From Candidatus Woesearchaeota archaeon (lineage in GTDB: Archaea; Nanobdellota; Nanobdellia; Woesearchaeales; GW2011-AR4): a DNA stretch of 24,588 bases. The stretch's first letter is position 1. Each line of letters opens with the position of its first letter. The translations under genes and the position numbers were made by a program. Under the pieces are notes generated by a model. The model made no database searches, was not told where the DNA came from, and was given only the letters and a program-made list of their open reading frames with translations. Below are positions 15,122 through 23,273 of the stretch, piece after piece. Where the stretch lies: contig JADHVE010000013.1 in NCBI GenBank assembly GCA_016784195.1, forward strand, positions 1 to 24,588, read 5' to 3'.

Positions 15122-15502
15122 ATGAACTATACAGAAGAAAAAATCACAAATTCGTTTAGGTTAGCTAAGAATGACATAATGAAACTGCAAGATAAAATCA
15201 CAGAACTTAGCCAAACTCAGGAAAGAATTATGGAGTTTATAAATAAAGTTAAACACAAAGAAGATAATTTCTACCAAAAGGTCAATAAACTACAGGCTGA
15301 AGCTCAAAAGCCAAAGACAATAAGAGTAGTCGGAAAAAGAGTTAAAAAGATAATTGTAGCTTCAAAAACAGGCAAGAATATTCATGAGCCAAACTGTCCG
15401 TTTGCAAAGAACATAAAGCCTAAAAGCCTTGTTGTTTTTCACTCAAAGAACAGTGCATTAAATGCAGGCTACAAAGCGTGCGAGTGCATGAAATCAATAT
15501 AG
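15122..15502 (+). CDS. Coiled-coil protein with Ada-type zinc-binding domain
   Basis: 126 residues. Residues 1-65 form a charged heptad-like helix (NDIMKLQDKITELSQTQERI and onward), probably a coiled coil. A basic hinge follows (IRVVGKRVKKIIVA). The C-terminal 45 residues resemble the Ada metal-binding domain: TGKNIHEPNCPFAKNIKP, FHSKNSALNAGYKACECM. The cysteines at CPFAK, CEC and the nearby His could bind one zinc. Unlike Ada there is no methyltransferase or AraC domain, so alkyl repair is not implied. Such stand-alone domains may bind DNA or proteins. Start chosen from promoter spacing and the GGGTGGTAT leader. It stands alone between a divergent ZIP gene and a glycosyltransferase with its own TATA box. 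Confidence 0.7.
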   Translation: MNYTEEKITNSFRLAKNDIMKLQDKITELSQTQERIMEFINKVKHKEDNFYQKVNKLQAEAQKPKTIRVVGKRVKKIIVASKTGKNIHEPNCPFAKNIKPKSLVVFHSKNSALNAGYKACECMKSI

Positions 15503-15507
15503 ATAAC

Positions 15508-15517
15508 TTTTTATATT
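15508..15517 (+). promoter_or_regulatory. TATA box of the glycosyltransferase gene
   Basis: TTTTTATATT is centred about 26 bp before the ATG at 15539, so a leaderless transcript is expected. Confidence 0.55.
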
Positions 15518-15538
15518 TGCTTTTCAATATAAGTAATA

Positions 15539-16816
15539 ATGATCTTAAAAAAAAGAGCATGGGTCATTTCCATAGATATGGGTTACGGCCATCAAAGAGC
15601 AGCCTATCCGCTTAAAGATATAGCTTTCGAAAGAATAATAACAGCCAACAGCGACAAGATAATACCTGATAAGGAAAGAAGGATATGGCATAAGCTAAGA
15701 CATTCTTATGAGCTTATTTCAAGGCTTAAGGAAATTCCATTTATCGGAAAGCTGGCTTTCGGCATTTATGATAGGTTTCAGTCAATTTCTCCGTTTTTTC
15801 CTTTCAGGGATTTATCAAAGCCTAATTTTGGCGTTATATATTTCAGAAGGCTGATATTAAAAAAAGGATTATGCAGAAGCCTCATAGATTATGTCAAAAA
15901 GAAAAATATTCCAATTATAGCAACGCATTTTATTCCTGCTCTAGCAGCCCACTATTTTGGATTAAAGAATGTTTATTGTGTTATCACAGATACAGATATC
16001 AACAGGGCATGGGTTCCTGACAAGCCTAAAAACTGCAGTATAAAGTATCTCGCTCCATGCAGGCACGTCGTTCTCAGATTAAAAGAATACGGAATTAAAG
16101 ACAAGAACATAATCTTAACCGGATTTCCACTGCCTAAAGAAAATATCGGAGACAGATACCTTAATATCTTAAAGGAAGATCTGGGAGATCGGCTTCCAAA
16201 CCTTGACCCTAAAAATATTTATCTTTCCAAGTATAAAGGAATTATAAAAAATCATTTAGGGAAAAATTTCAGGAAAAAAAGTTCCCATCCTTTAACCATA
16301 ACCTACATTACTGGAGGTGCAGGAGCTGAAAAAGACATAGGAATAAAGATTGTAAACTCTTTGAAAGATAAAATAATAAAAAAACAGGTTATTGTAAACA
16401 TTGTTGCAGGCACAAGATTGGATGTAAAGTCTTATTTCGAAGCCAACCTCGATGTAAAACTAAAAGATAAAGTAAGAATCCTCTTTGCACTTGATAAAAA
16501 AACCTATTTTTCTAGTTTAAATAACGTGCTGCGTGAAACAGACATATTGTGGACAAAGCCGAGCGAGCTTTCTTTTTATACTGCCTTAGGCCTTCCAATC
16601 ATTATTGCCCCCCCTGTAGGAATGCACGAGAACTTCAATAGGGAATGGCTGCAGCATATTGGCTCTGGTTTCGTGCAGGAAAAGCCCGAATACATTAATG
16701 ATTGGCTGTTTTACTGGCTTGAGAATGGAAGATTAGCCGAGGCTGCCTGGGAAGGCTTTACAGAAGCTCAAAGCTTAGGAGTATACAATATTGAGAAAGA
16801 GGTTTTTAAGAGATAG
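15539..16816 (+). CDS. GT-B glycosyltransferase, MGDG synthase/MurG-like
   Basis: 425 residues, no signal peptide. The N-terminal half has SIDMGYGHQRAAYPL (11-25), which matches the glycine/His loop of MGDG-synthase and MurG-type GT-B enzymes. IIATHFIPALAAHYFGLKN and YCVITDTDINRAWVPDKP then resemble the lipid-acceptor half with its DTD-W pattern. The C-terminal half has YITGGAGAEKDIG and TKPSELSFYTALGLPIIIAPP followed by MHENFNREWL, which fits the nucleotide-sugar site (Pro-Glu-loop and a Glu/Asn pair). It may glycosylate a membrane lipid or other surface acceptor, peripheral to the cytoplasmic membrane. Donor and acceptor are unknown. The fold assignment is fairly good and the family name is tentative. 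Confidence 0.6.
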   Translation: MILKKRAWVISIDMGYGHQRAAYPLKDIAFERIITANSDKIIPDKERRIWHKLRHSYELISRLKEIPFIGKLAFGIYDRFQSISPFFPFRDLSKPNFGVIYFRRLILKKGLCRSLIDYVKKKNIPIIATHFIPALAAHYFGLKNVYCVITDTDINRAWVPDKPKNCSIKYLAPCRHVVLRLKEYGIKDKNIILTGFPLPKENIGDRYLNILKEDLGDRLPNLDPKNIYLSKYKGIIKNHLGKNFRKKSSHPLTITYITGGAGAEKDIGIKIVNSLKDKIIKKQVIVNIVAGTRLDVKSYFEANLDVKLKDKVRILFALDKKTYFSSLNNVLRETDILWTKPSELSFYTALGLPIIIAPPVGMHENFNREWLQHIGSGFVQEKPEYINDWLFYWLENGRLAEAAWEGFTEAQSLGVYNIEKEVFKR

Positions 16817-16911
16817 GTCTTTTTTATTGGCAATTTATTTATTGATTTTTTTTATTATCTAAACTTGCGGAAGGATTACAAAACCTAACAAGAATCTTTT
16901 TTCTGCGAAAT

Positions 16912-16921
16912 CTTTATAAAC
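16912..16921 (+). promoter_or_regulatory. TATA box of purA
   Basis: CTTTATAAAC is centred about 26 bp before the ATG at 16943. It is identical to the proposed purN box, and again no leader is expected. Confidence 0.6.
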
Positions 16922-16942
16922 TTTCATAAATTTTGTTTTATT

Positions 16943-18238
16943 ATGGGAAAAACAATTGTCATTGTCGGAGGTCAATTTGGTGACGAAGGCAAGGGCAAAA
17001 TAGTCGATTTCTTGACAGAAAAAGCAGATTTAGTTGCAAGATTCAACGGCGGGAATAATGCAGGACATACAGTTGTCATCAAAGATGATGTTTTTAAGTT
17101 TCATTTAATACCTTCTGGAATTATCCATAAGGATAAGCTGAACATTATGGGAAATGGAATGGTCATTGATCCTAAAGACATAGTTGGAGAAATTGAAGGC
17201 CTTGAGGAAAAAGGATATAATATTTCTGACAAAAATTTGGCCATTAGCGGAAACGCGCATGTTATCCTGGAAAAACACATTGAAGAGGACAAGGCTACAG
17301 GGGGAAAAATCGGAACAACCTCCAGGGGAATAGGTCCTTGCTACAAAGATAAGATTGCCAGAACTGGCTTAAGGATGATTGATTATGTTAAGGAAGACAA
17401 TAAATATGCAAGAAAACTAAAGCCATTAGTAAAAGACACATCTTTAATGATTAATAGATACCTAGATGACAAAAAAAATATCCTTCTTGAAGGAGCGCAG
17501 GGAACTCTGTTAGACATAGACCATGGAACTTATCCGTTTGTAACAAGCTCCAATGTGATAGCAGGAGGAGCATGCACTGGCTTAGGTATAGGCCCTACAA
17601 AAATAAACAAAGTCATTGCAATCATGAAAGCCTACATCACAAGAGTTGGCTCTGGAGTTTTGATTACAGAACTAGGAAAAGAGGAGCAAACAAAAAATGA
17701 GGACAGCATAGACGAACTAAAAAAAACATTAGGCGAAGAAGGCTTATCTTATTTAAAGAGGAAAATACACAATAAGTCCAATGAAGGAGATGAATACAAC
17801 CAGGGAAGATTATTAAGGTTTAATGGCATGGAATACGGCACAACAACCGGACGCCCAAGAAGATGCGGCTGGTTTGATGTTTTAATAGCAAAATATGCTG
17901 CAAGGGTTAATGGCTTAAATGCAGTTGTTATGACCAAACTAGATGTTTTGGATGACTTCAAAAAAATAAAACTCTGTGTAGCTTATGAGTATAAAGGAAC
18001 AAGATTAACTGAATTCACAAATAATGTTAAAATTCTGGAGCAGTGCAGACCAATTTACGAAACAATGGAAGGATGGTGCAAGGACATAACTAAAGTTAAA
18101 GAATTCAAGGAACTTCCAAAAAACGCCCAAAAATACATTGAAAGAATCGAAGAATTAACCAAAATCCCTGTCTGTATCATTTCTGTCGGCCCTGAAAGAA
18201 ACCAGACAATAATTCTAAGGAAAGAGGATTTGTTTTAG
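16943..18238 (+). CDS. purA: PurA, adenylosuccinate synthetase
   Basis: 431 residues, the length of the bacterial/eukaryotic form and longer than the roughly 340-residue form common in many archaea. It joins IMP and aspartate using GTP, the first step from IMP to AMP. The P-loop-like GGQFGDEGKGK contains catalytic Asp14, and FNGGNNAGHTVV contains His42. IGTTSRGIGPCYKDK, LLEGAQGTLLDIDHGTYPFVTSS, GTTTGRPRRCGWFDVL and the C-terminal GPERNQTI are all present. It has its own promoter and converges on the helicase gene, with about 60 bp between stops. PurB, which completes AMP synthesis, is not nearby. Confidence 0.97.
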   Translation: MGKTIVIVGGQFGDEGKGKIVDFLTEKADLVARFNGGNNAGHTVVIKDDVFKFHLIPSGIIHKDKLNIMGNGMVIDPKDIVGEIEGLEEKGYNISDKNLAISGNAHVILEKHIEEDKATGGKIGTTSRGIGPCYKDKIARTGLRMIDYVKEDNKYARKLKPLVKDTSLMINRYLDDKKNILLEGAQGTLLDIDHGTYPFVTSSNVIAGGACTGLGIGPTKINKVIAIMKAYITRVGSGVLITELGKEEQTKNEDSIDELKKTLGEEGLSYLKRKIHNKSNEGDEYNQGRLLRFNGMEYGTTTGRPRRCGWFDVLIAKYAARVNGLNAVVMTKLDVLDDFKKIKLCVAYEYKGTRLTEFTNNVKILEQCRPIYETMEGWCKDITKVKEFKELPKNAQKYIERIEELTKIPVCIISVGPERNQTIILRKEDLF

Positions 18239-18297
18239 GAATTAAGAAAAAGAATTAATTTAATTCTATCTTCATATCAAGAAAAAAATAACCTTTA

Positions 18298-19509
18298 TCA
18301 ATTCCGCCTGTGAGCAAACCTTCCTCTTCTTGGTAATTGTTGCCCCCACACTCTTCCTTGAGGTCTTTTTCTGTCATCGACTTTAACTGTAAATACCCTT
18401 TTCAGATACGGCTTTTCTACTTTTTCAATAGAGAAATCGCGATATTCGTTTTGAAGCCTTGAAAAATTATCATAGTCATACTCACACAATAAGTTGATTA
18501 CTTGTCCTTTTTCTCCTGCTCTCGCAGTTCTTCCAATCCTATGCACATAATCCTTAGGGTCTTTTGGAATCTCATAATTGTATATATGGGACACATTATC
18601 CACATGCAGTCCTCGTGCAGCTACATCAGTGCATACCAAAACACCAACTTTGGCTTGGTTGAATAATCCCATAGTCCTAGACCTTTTGTTTTGCGGCAAG
18701 CCCCCATGAATTGGGATAGCATCTATCTGATTAGCCTTAAGGTTTTTGACAACAAATTCAGTAGTTCTCCGGGTATTGCAGAAAACCATAACCAGCCCCG
18801 ATTGTTCATCCTGCAAAAGATGCACAAGCAAAGATAATTTCATGTTTTTTGGAACATCATAATAGGCCTGCTTAAGCTTGCTCGGATCAACCTGTTTTTT
18901 GGCTGAAACTTCAGTTGGCTTAGCCATATACTTATTGGCTAGTGCTTTTATGCGTGACGAAAGTGTAGCAGAAAATAGCAATGTTTGCCGTTTAGACGGG
19001 CATGCCCGTATAATCTGCTCAACATCGTCTATAAATCCCATGTCCAGCATCCTGTCTGCTTCATCCAAAACAAGCATCTTTATTTTTGAAGTGTTAATCG
19101 TTTTACGCTGAAGATGATCTAACAGCCTGCCTGGAGTAGCTACCACCACATCTGCCCTTGGCAAATTATGAATCTGTGGATTGATAGAAACTCCACCGTA
19201 AATTGCAATAATATTCAGGCGTTTCTGGCTTGAAAGTTCGATTAAAGAATCCTTTACCTGCTCTGCAAGCTCTCTTGTAGGTGTTAATATCAATGCCTGT
19301 ATCCCCGCCCGGGGAATTGACTGTTCTACAATACCGCAGCCAAATGCAAGCGTCTTTCCGGAGCCGGTTGCTGACTCGCCCATAACATCCTTGCCTTCTT
19401 TTATGAATGGTATGGATTTCGCCTGGATTTCAGTTGGCTGAGTAAATCCTAAATTTTTAATGGTTGTAATTGTATTTTGATCTAATCCAAAATTTTCAAA
19501 TAAGTTCAT
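18298..19509 (-). CDS. DEAD-box ATP-dependent RNA helicase
   Basis: 403 residues, two RecA-like domains and a short basic tail. Motifs in order: Q motif GFTQPTEIQAKSIPF (21-35), Walker A ATGSGKT (47-53), TPTRELAEQ, GGVSI, VVATPGRLLD, DEAD (149-152), SAT in LLFSATLSS, VFCNTRRTTE, VLVCTDVAARGLHVD and HRIGRTARAGEKG. The Arg/Gly-rich end (PQGRVWGQQLPRRGRFAHRR) is a likely RNA-binding tail, shorter than in bacterial CsdA/RhlE. It unwinds structured RNA, for instance in ribosome assembly. Unlike most genes here it has a long leader of about 100 nt and a TGAGGT Shine-Dalgarno sequence, which hints at post-transcriptional control as known for cold-shock helicases. Confidence 0.95.
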   Translation of the reverse strand: MNLFENFGLDQNTITTIKNLGFTQPTEIQAKSIPFIKEGKDVMGESATGSGKTLAFGCGIVEQSIPRAGIQALILTPTRELAEQVKDSLIELSSQKRLNIIAIYGGVSINPQIHNLPRADVVVATPGRLLDHLQRKTINTSKIKMLVLDEADRMLDMGFIDDVEQIIRACPSKRQTLLFSATLSSRIKALANKYMAKPTEVSAKKQVDPSKLKQAYYDVPKNMKLSLLVHLLQDEQSGLVMVFCNTRRTTEFVVKNLKANQIDAIPIHGGLPQNKRSRTMGLFNQAKVGVLVCTDVAARGLHVDNVSHIYNYEIPKDPKDYVHRIGRTARAGEKGQVINLLCEYDYDNFSRLQNEYRDFSIEKVEKPYLKRVFTVKVDDRKRPQGRVWGQQLPRRGRFAHRRN

Positions 19510-19642
19510 TCTTTTCTACCTCATCAATATTATTTAGCACTCCCCTAGAAAAAGCGAAATGTTCACAAAACTGAGCAAGTGCCCTCTCATTAATAGTTAA
19601 TGCTTTCTTGTTAATAGATGTTTTGATGTAGTATATAAATGT
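19510..19642 (-). promoter_or_regulatory. Promoter and ~100-nt leader of the helicase gene
   Basis: The only clear TATA box, ATTTATATAC at 19631-19641, predicts onset near 19610, about 100 nt before the ATG at 19509. Near the ATG lies TGAGGT (about 19518-19524). A leader this long is exceptional in this window. I see no strong hairpin by eye. Confidence 0.45.
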
Positions 19643-19675
19643 TTCTATTTGTTAACTACTATTTGGTGAATAGAA

Positions 19676-20755
19676 CTACATCTTTTCAATAAAAATCTTA
19701 CCCTTGTTAACTTTAATGACAATGTCTTCTTTTTCATTGAATTTTGCAATGTCATTTACCACTTTTGGCAAGACTATCTTATTAGACCTTATATCCAGGT
19801 TGGTTATTATCTGCTGCACGTTTTTTTCCGTAGTTGTAATCCCTAAATCCTCAAATATTTTTGTAGCCTCCGTATTCTTGTCTTTTTCCGTACGTTTTTT
19901 TGTTCTTTCATAAAGATATTTTGCGATTTTATCAGCAACATTGATTCCAGTAGCAGCGGTTATGCCCTGGAGCCCGGGGCTTAAGTTAGCCTCAATCACC
20001 TGGGGACCTTTAACCCCCTCTAAGATATCAACTGCACATATCTCAGCTCCTATGCTTTTTGCTGTATCAACAGCAATCTTTTTTGTATTAGCATCTAAGA
20101 GATAGGATTCTCCTTTACCTCCTGCATGGATATTTGCTCTTTTTTCTCCGACAACTGCTTTTCTTTTCATTGCTGCAACAACCTTGTCGCCTATAACTAT
20201 TACCCTTATATCTACGCCTGAGGTTTCAACATATTCCTGCATAAGGAAAGGCTGCCTTAATGATTCCAGAGCATCCAGCATTGAAGAAGCTGAAGAAAAG
20301 CTGTCAGCAAACATTACTCCCTTGCCCTGGGTTCCCTGGGGAAACTTCAAAGTTATCGGGTAATTTACCTTTTCAAGAACCTTTTTTGCGCCTTCAACTG
20401 AGGAAGCTACATAAGTAGTGGGCATAGGTATCTTATAATGCTGCAATGCAAGATGGGTAAGTAATTTATCATGGCCGATTGTAAAAGCTTCTGGCTTTAT
20501 GGGCATGTAGCAGGTATGGAATAATGATCCTGTGATTGACTGCAAAAGAGGAGCATACCTGAATGAGCCTTTGGCATACACACAATCATATTTAGACATA
20601 GCTTTTCCCTGATAGAGGACTTTAACTTCCCCTCCTCCTAGATTGACTTCAATCTCCTTCAAGTTTATACTATCAACTGTCTGGAAATATTTTTTCATCT
20701 CTTCAATCGTCCACTGACTGCTCTTGCTCCCCAATGAAATCAAAGCTGCTCTCAT
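19676..20755 (-). CDS. rimK: RimK-like ATP-grasp ligase with C-terminal AbrB-like domain
   Basis: 359 residues. Residues 1-290 are a RimK/LysX-type ATP-grasp: LTHLALQHYKIPMPTTYVAS, loop TLKFPQGTQGKGVMFAD, FLMQEYVETSGVDIRVIVIG, RKAVVGEKRANIHAGGKGES, and metal site VIEANLSPGLQGITAATGI. Such enzymes add glutamate or related residues to a protein C-terminus or a small carrier; in bacteria the substrate is ribosomal protein S6. After a charged linker, residues about 318-359 (SNKIVLPKVVNDIAKFNEKE, then VIKVNKGKIFIEKM) look like an AbrB/SpoVT swapped-hairpin domain, an unusual addition. It follows rimB by 22 bp, so the two are co-transcribed. The true substrate in archaea is unknown. Confidence 0.85.
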   Translation of the reverse strand: MRAALISLGSKSSQWTIEEMKKYFQTVDSINLKEIEVNLGGGEVKVLYQGKAMSKYDCVYAKGSFRYAPLLQSITGSLFHTCYMPIKPEAFTIGHDKLLTHLALQHYKIPMPTTYVASSVEGAKKVLEKVNYPITLKFPQGTQGKGVMFADSFSSASSMLDALESLRQPFLMQEYVETSGVDIRVIVIGDKVVAAMKRKAVVGEKRANIHAGGKGESYLLDANTKKIAVDTAKSIGAEICAVDILEGVKGPQVIEANLSPGLQGITAATGINVADKIAKYLYERTKKRTEKDKNTEATKIFEDLGITTTEKNVQQIITNLDIRSNKIVLPKVVNDIAKFNEKEDIVIKVNKGKIFIEKM

Positions 20756-20777
20756 TTTTATTGGTTATTTTTTTGAT

Positions 20778-21137
20778 TTATTTATTATTTGTTTCTTTTG
20801 AAGGATCAACTAAAAAGTTGCCTTTTTTTAATATATTGACTCCAATCAAAATTGGATATTTCATGTGTTTCCTGTTTGCCAGTGTAAACTGCTCTTTAAA
20901 CTTTTTGCCTGCAAATTCAATTTCAGGAAAAACAACCGGCCTTAACCTGCTTCCATGAGCTGATTTAACAACGCTTGACCTTATTATAGGGCCTACTTTA
21001 AGTTTTAATGCTAAATTAATATCCAAAGAACTCCTTGTGGCTCCTGTATCTATCTTGGCTTTTATTGTACTCTTTTTCCCCTCTTTTGTTTCCAGTATGA
21101 CCTCTTCTATAAGACCAACAATCACCTTTTTAGTCAT
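20778..21137 (-). CDS. rimB: RimB-like retropepsin-type aspartic protease (RimK-associated)
   Basis: 119 residues, a single-domain retropepsin fold of the family annotated as RimK-associated putative ATP-dependent zinc protease. The catalytic motif is KIDTGATRSSLD with Asp30-Thr-Gly-Ala33. HGSRLRPVVFPEIEFAGKKF and YPILIGVNILKKGNFLVDPS are the other family signatures. A homodimer would be needed for a complete active site. In bacteria RimB trims the glutamate tail that RimK builds, and the rimB-rimK pairing seen here supports the same partnership. A TATA box at 21160-21168 places onset at about the ATG, so the pair has its own promoter right at the end of lysS. Confidence 0.85.
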   Translation of the reverse strand: MTKKVIVGLIEEVILETKEGKKSTIKAKIDTGATRSSLDINLALKLKVGPIIRSSVVKSAHGSRLRPVVFPEIEFAGKKFKEQFTLANRKHMKYPILIGVNILKKGNFLVDPSKETNNK

Positions 21138-21159
21138 TTGAATTCGTGTTGTAGAATCA

Positions 21160-21168
21160 GTTTATAAG
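21160..21168 (-). promoter_or_regulatory. TATA box of the rimB-rimK pair
   Basis: Minus-strand CTTATAAAC lies about 26 bp before the rimB ATG (21137), in the 36-bp gap after lysS. Confidence 0.55.
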
Positions 21169-21173
21169 GTTTT

Positions 21174-22796
21174 CTAAATTTTCCCAAACAGCTCAACAAC
21201 CTTTTCTTTACCTAAAGCCAGAATAAAAGGAGCTAATTTAGGCCCTCTGTCTTTATCCAGCAAAACATTGTAGGCAGCCCTGAAAAAGTCAGTGTTCTTA
21301 ATATCAATCTCTTTGCAGATTTCATAAAATTCTTCAAAAAGGCTTTTCTCATCAAAATCTTTTTTCCTTAAAGCTTCTGCAACTGCTCTTAATGCTTCTT
21401 TTTCCTTCCCATCTAACTCTAAGCCTTTTGGGGGTTCTTCCTGTACAGTAAATTTCATGTCTTCCGGAGCATACTTGTCCAGCCATATTTTTGCCTTATG
21501 CAGCCTTTCGAAAATTCTTTTATGCTCATCCTTGTTGTAATGGCCTGTCTTCTCTAAGCTTCTCACTGCGGCTTCCTCATTCACAGCCAACTGAGCTACC
21601 ATAGCCGCATGGCTGAAGCTTATGCCTAATGGCTTTTCTGTTTTGCTTAAAATTGAAATTTCAAATAATCTTTTTTTATGCTGTTCTTCTTTCTTATTAT
21701 CTAGTTTTATTTCATTAAGATAAATTTTCTGGTAAGTCTCAAACTCATCATAAATATTTGGCAGGTCTTTCCACGAAAAGCTTCTTGTAGTCATCAGTCT
21801 TTTGTTGTAAAACAGCTTCAGCAATTCAGGCGGAGCAACTTCCAGCCAGTCCTTCGGATAGACTACATTTCCAAGGGAAGCAGACATTTTTTGGTTGTCT
21901 ATCATAATATGCTCATAAAAAATAGGAACAGGCATTGGAAATTCCAGAACCTTTTCAACTATCTCTCCATTTACCCACCATGCAGAGTTAGGAACTTGGT
22001 ATTCTTTCCCAGCACCTTCGCTTACAATTTTCCATCTTGACCATTGCGCAGCCCATTCGCTTTTCCACAGCAGCTTTCCATTACCTTTCAAAGGATCATT
22101 TTCCCCTTTAAAGTTGCAGCCTTTTGCTGTTGTTGTTTCAAAATCATAGTCTTTGCAGGAATACTTCACGATTCCTTCTGAGAAATTTGTCACATGAGTA
22201 GTAACTATTTTTCCGCAGTTTTCACATATCGGCTTCCATGGGCTGAATCCTTTCTCAAGTTTTGATGTCCTGTATTTGTTTTGTATTTCCCGGACTTCTT
22301 CTGATCTTTCCAGGATTTTTTTGATGTACTTTTTGAAGCTGCCTTTCTTGTATTCTTCCCGCATGGAAAACTTTTCCATTTTTGCAGACAAGAACTCATC
22401 AATAACATTAAAATACTCTTCTTTGAAATGCTCTGCATAAGAGTCGTGGCAGCCATACTGATCTGGAACATCTGTTACAGGCATTCCCAGGTATTTTTCA
22501 TATTCCTTTGGAACATTTTTTGGAACCTTTCTAAAAGGATCCATATCTTCTGCAACCCAAATAATCTTTGCCTTAACTTTAGCATCCTTCAATGCCCTGT
22601 AAACAGACTCTCCCCTTATGGTATCGCTTAATCTTCCAATATGCAAAACCCCTGATAGAGAAGCAGATGTTTTTACAGTATAAGTTTCCAACTTAGGTAC
22701 TTTTTTATCACTATAATTAAATTTTTCTCTTGAAATTATCTGTTTTGCCAATTGGTCTGCCCAGAAAAGTTGCTCTTTGTTTTCCTTTTGCTCCAT
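21174..22796 (-). CDS. lysS: Lysyl-tRNA synthetase, class I
   Basis: 540 residues, standard for the archaeal class I enzyme (unrelated to the class II LysRS of most bacteria). It charges tRNA-Lys with lysine. The HIGH motif reads HIGR (52-55, in SGVLHIGRLSDTIRGE) and the KMSKS motif reads KMSAS (303-307, in KMSASLGNVV). A zinc-finger-like insert has CENCGK and two later cysteines (SCKDY, GCNF). The C-terminal helical anticodon-binding region is intact. A TATA box at 22818-22828 suggests a leaderless transcript. A tRNA-Lys(CTT) gene sits about 1.5 kb away on the same strand. Confidence 0.96.
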   Translation of the reverse strand: MEQKENKEQLFWADQLAKQIISREKFNYSDKKVPKLETYTVKTSASLSGVLHIGRLSDTIRGESVYRALKDAKVKAKIIWVAEDMDPFRKVPKNVPKEYEKYLGMPVTDVPDQYGCHDSYAEHFKEEYFNVIDEFLSAKMEKFSMREEYKKGSFKKYIKKILERSEEVREIQNKYRTSKLEKGFSPWKPICENCGKIVTTHVTNFSEGIVKYSCKDYDFETTTAKGCNFKGENDPLKGNGKLLWKSEWAAQWSRWKIVSEGAGKEYQVPNSAWWVNGEIVEKVLEFPMPVPIFYEHIMIDNQKMSASLGNVVYPKDWLEVAPPELLKLFYNKRLMTTRSFSWKDLPNIYDEFETYQKIYLNEIKLDNKKEEQHKKRLFEISILSKTEKPLGISFSHAAMVAQLAVNEEAAVRSLEKTGHYNKDEHKRIFERLHKAKIWLDKYAPEDMKFTVQEEPPKGLELDGKEKEALRAVAEALRKKDFDEKSLFEEFYEICKEIDIKNTDFFRAAYNVLLDKDRGPKLAPFILALGKEKVVELFGKI

Positions 22797-22817
22797 AATA
22801 GAAAATTGTTTTGTTGT

Positions 22818-22828
22818 TTTTTATAAAG
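22818..22828 (-). promoter_or_regulatory. TATA box of lysS
   Basis: Minus-strand CTTTATAAAAA lies about 26 bp before the ATG at 22796. Confidence 0.55.
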
Positions 22829-22851
22829 ATTTCTAAAAAAATTAGAAAAGC

Positions 22852-23190
22852 TTATTTTTGTTGAGCCATAGCTGTAACAATTTCCATAAAATCATATTCA
22901 GATGACGCAGCTATAGTGAATTGGATGCTGTTCTGAGGATTACTCCCCACATATGGCTTTCCGCCGCCATTTGGAGATATAACTAAGTTTCTTATGGAGC
23001 TATTTTCTTGAAAAAATTTGTCAAGATATCCATCAGGATTTCCCGGAAGAGCAAACCTGTTAGTTTCTTTCCAATCATGCTTTTTTAATCTATCAGCTGA
23101 CCCATCCATACCTAAAATAATTTCCCTTTCTTCTGTACTATCTTTATGCTGGTAGATCCTCACTTCCAATTCTTGATTATTGTAGCTCAT
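22852..23190 (-). CDS. Small protein of unknown function, strong Shine-Dalgarno
   Basis: 112 residues, not recognised. There is no signal peptide or membrane helix. It looks like a compact soluble alpha/beta protein: strand-like LEVRIYQHKDS and REIILGMDG at the N-terminus, FFQENSSIRNLVISPNGGGKPY in the middle, and IQFTIAASSEYDFMEIVTAM at the end. The NGGGKPYVGSNP loop is glycine-rich, but not a P-loop. It has the best Shine-Dalgarno sequence in the window, AGGAGGGA, 12 nt before the ATG, unlike the leaderless genes around it. That suggests a leadered and perhaps strongly translated mRNA. It stands alone between lysS and a 38-codon ORF. Coding character looks real from the balanced composition and the start signals. 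Confidence 0.7.
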   Translation of the reverse strand: MSYNNQELEVRIYQHKDSTEEREIILGMDGSADRLKKHDWKETNRFALPGNPDGYLDKFFQENSSIRNLVISPNGGGKPYVGSNPQNSIQFTIAASSEYDFMEIVTAMAQQK

Positions 23191-23202
23191 TTTTTATATT
23201 AA

Positions 23203-23210
23203 TCCCTCCT
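23203..23210 (-). promoter_or_regulatory. Strong ribosome binding site (AGGAGGGA)
   Basis: Near-consensus purine-rich site upstream of the ATG at 23190, with a 12-nt spacer. An AT-rich TATA-like stretch lies at about 23224-23238. Confidence 0.6.
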
Positions 23211-23273
23211 GAATATTTTACAGTGTATAAATAAATATTTGAAAAAAAAATTCGTATGAGAATTTTAGTTTGG

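Noticed and set aside
18251..18267. Palindrome AGAATTAATTTAATTCT between purA and the helicase gene, a possible terminator.
   Set aside because: All arms are A/T apart from one G-C pair and would form a very weak hairpin; no U-run follows it directly.
22205..22471. An 88-codon minus-strand frame inside lysS.
   Set aside because: It is fully inside the well-conserved class I LysRS reading frame and is an out-of-frame shadow.
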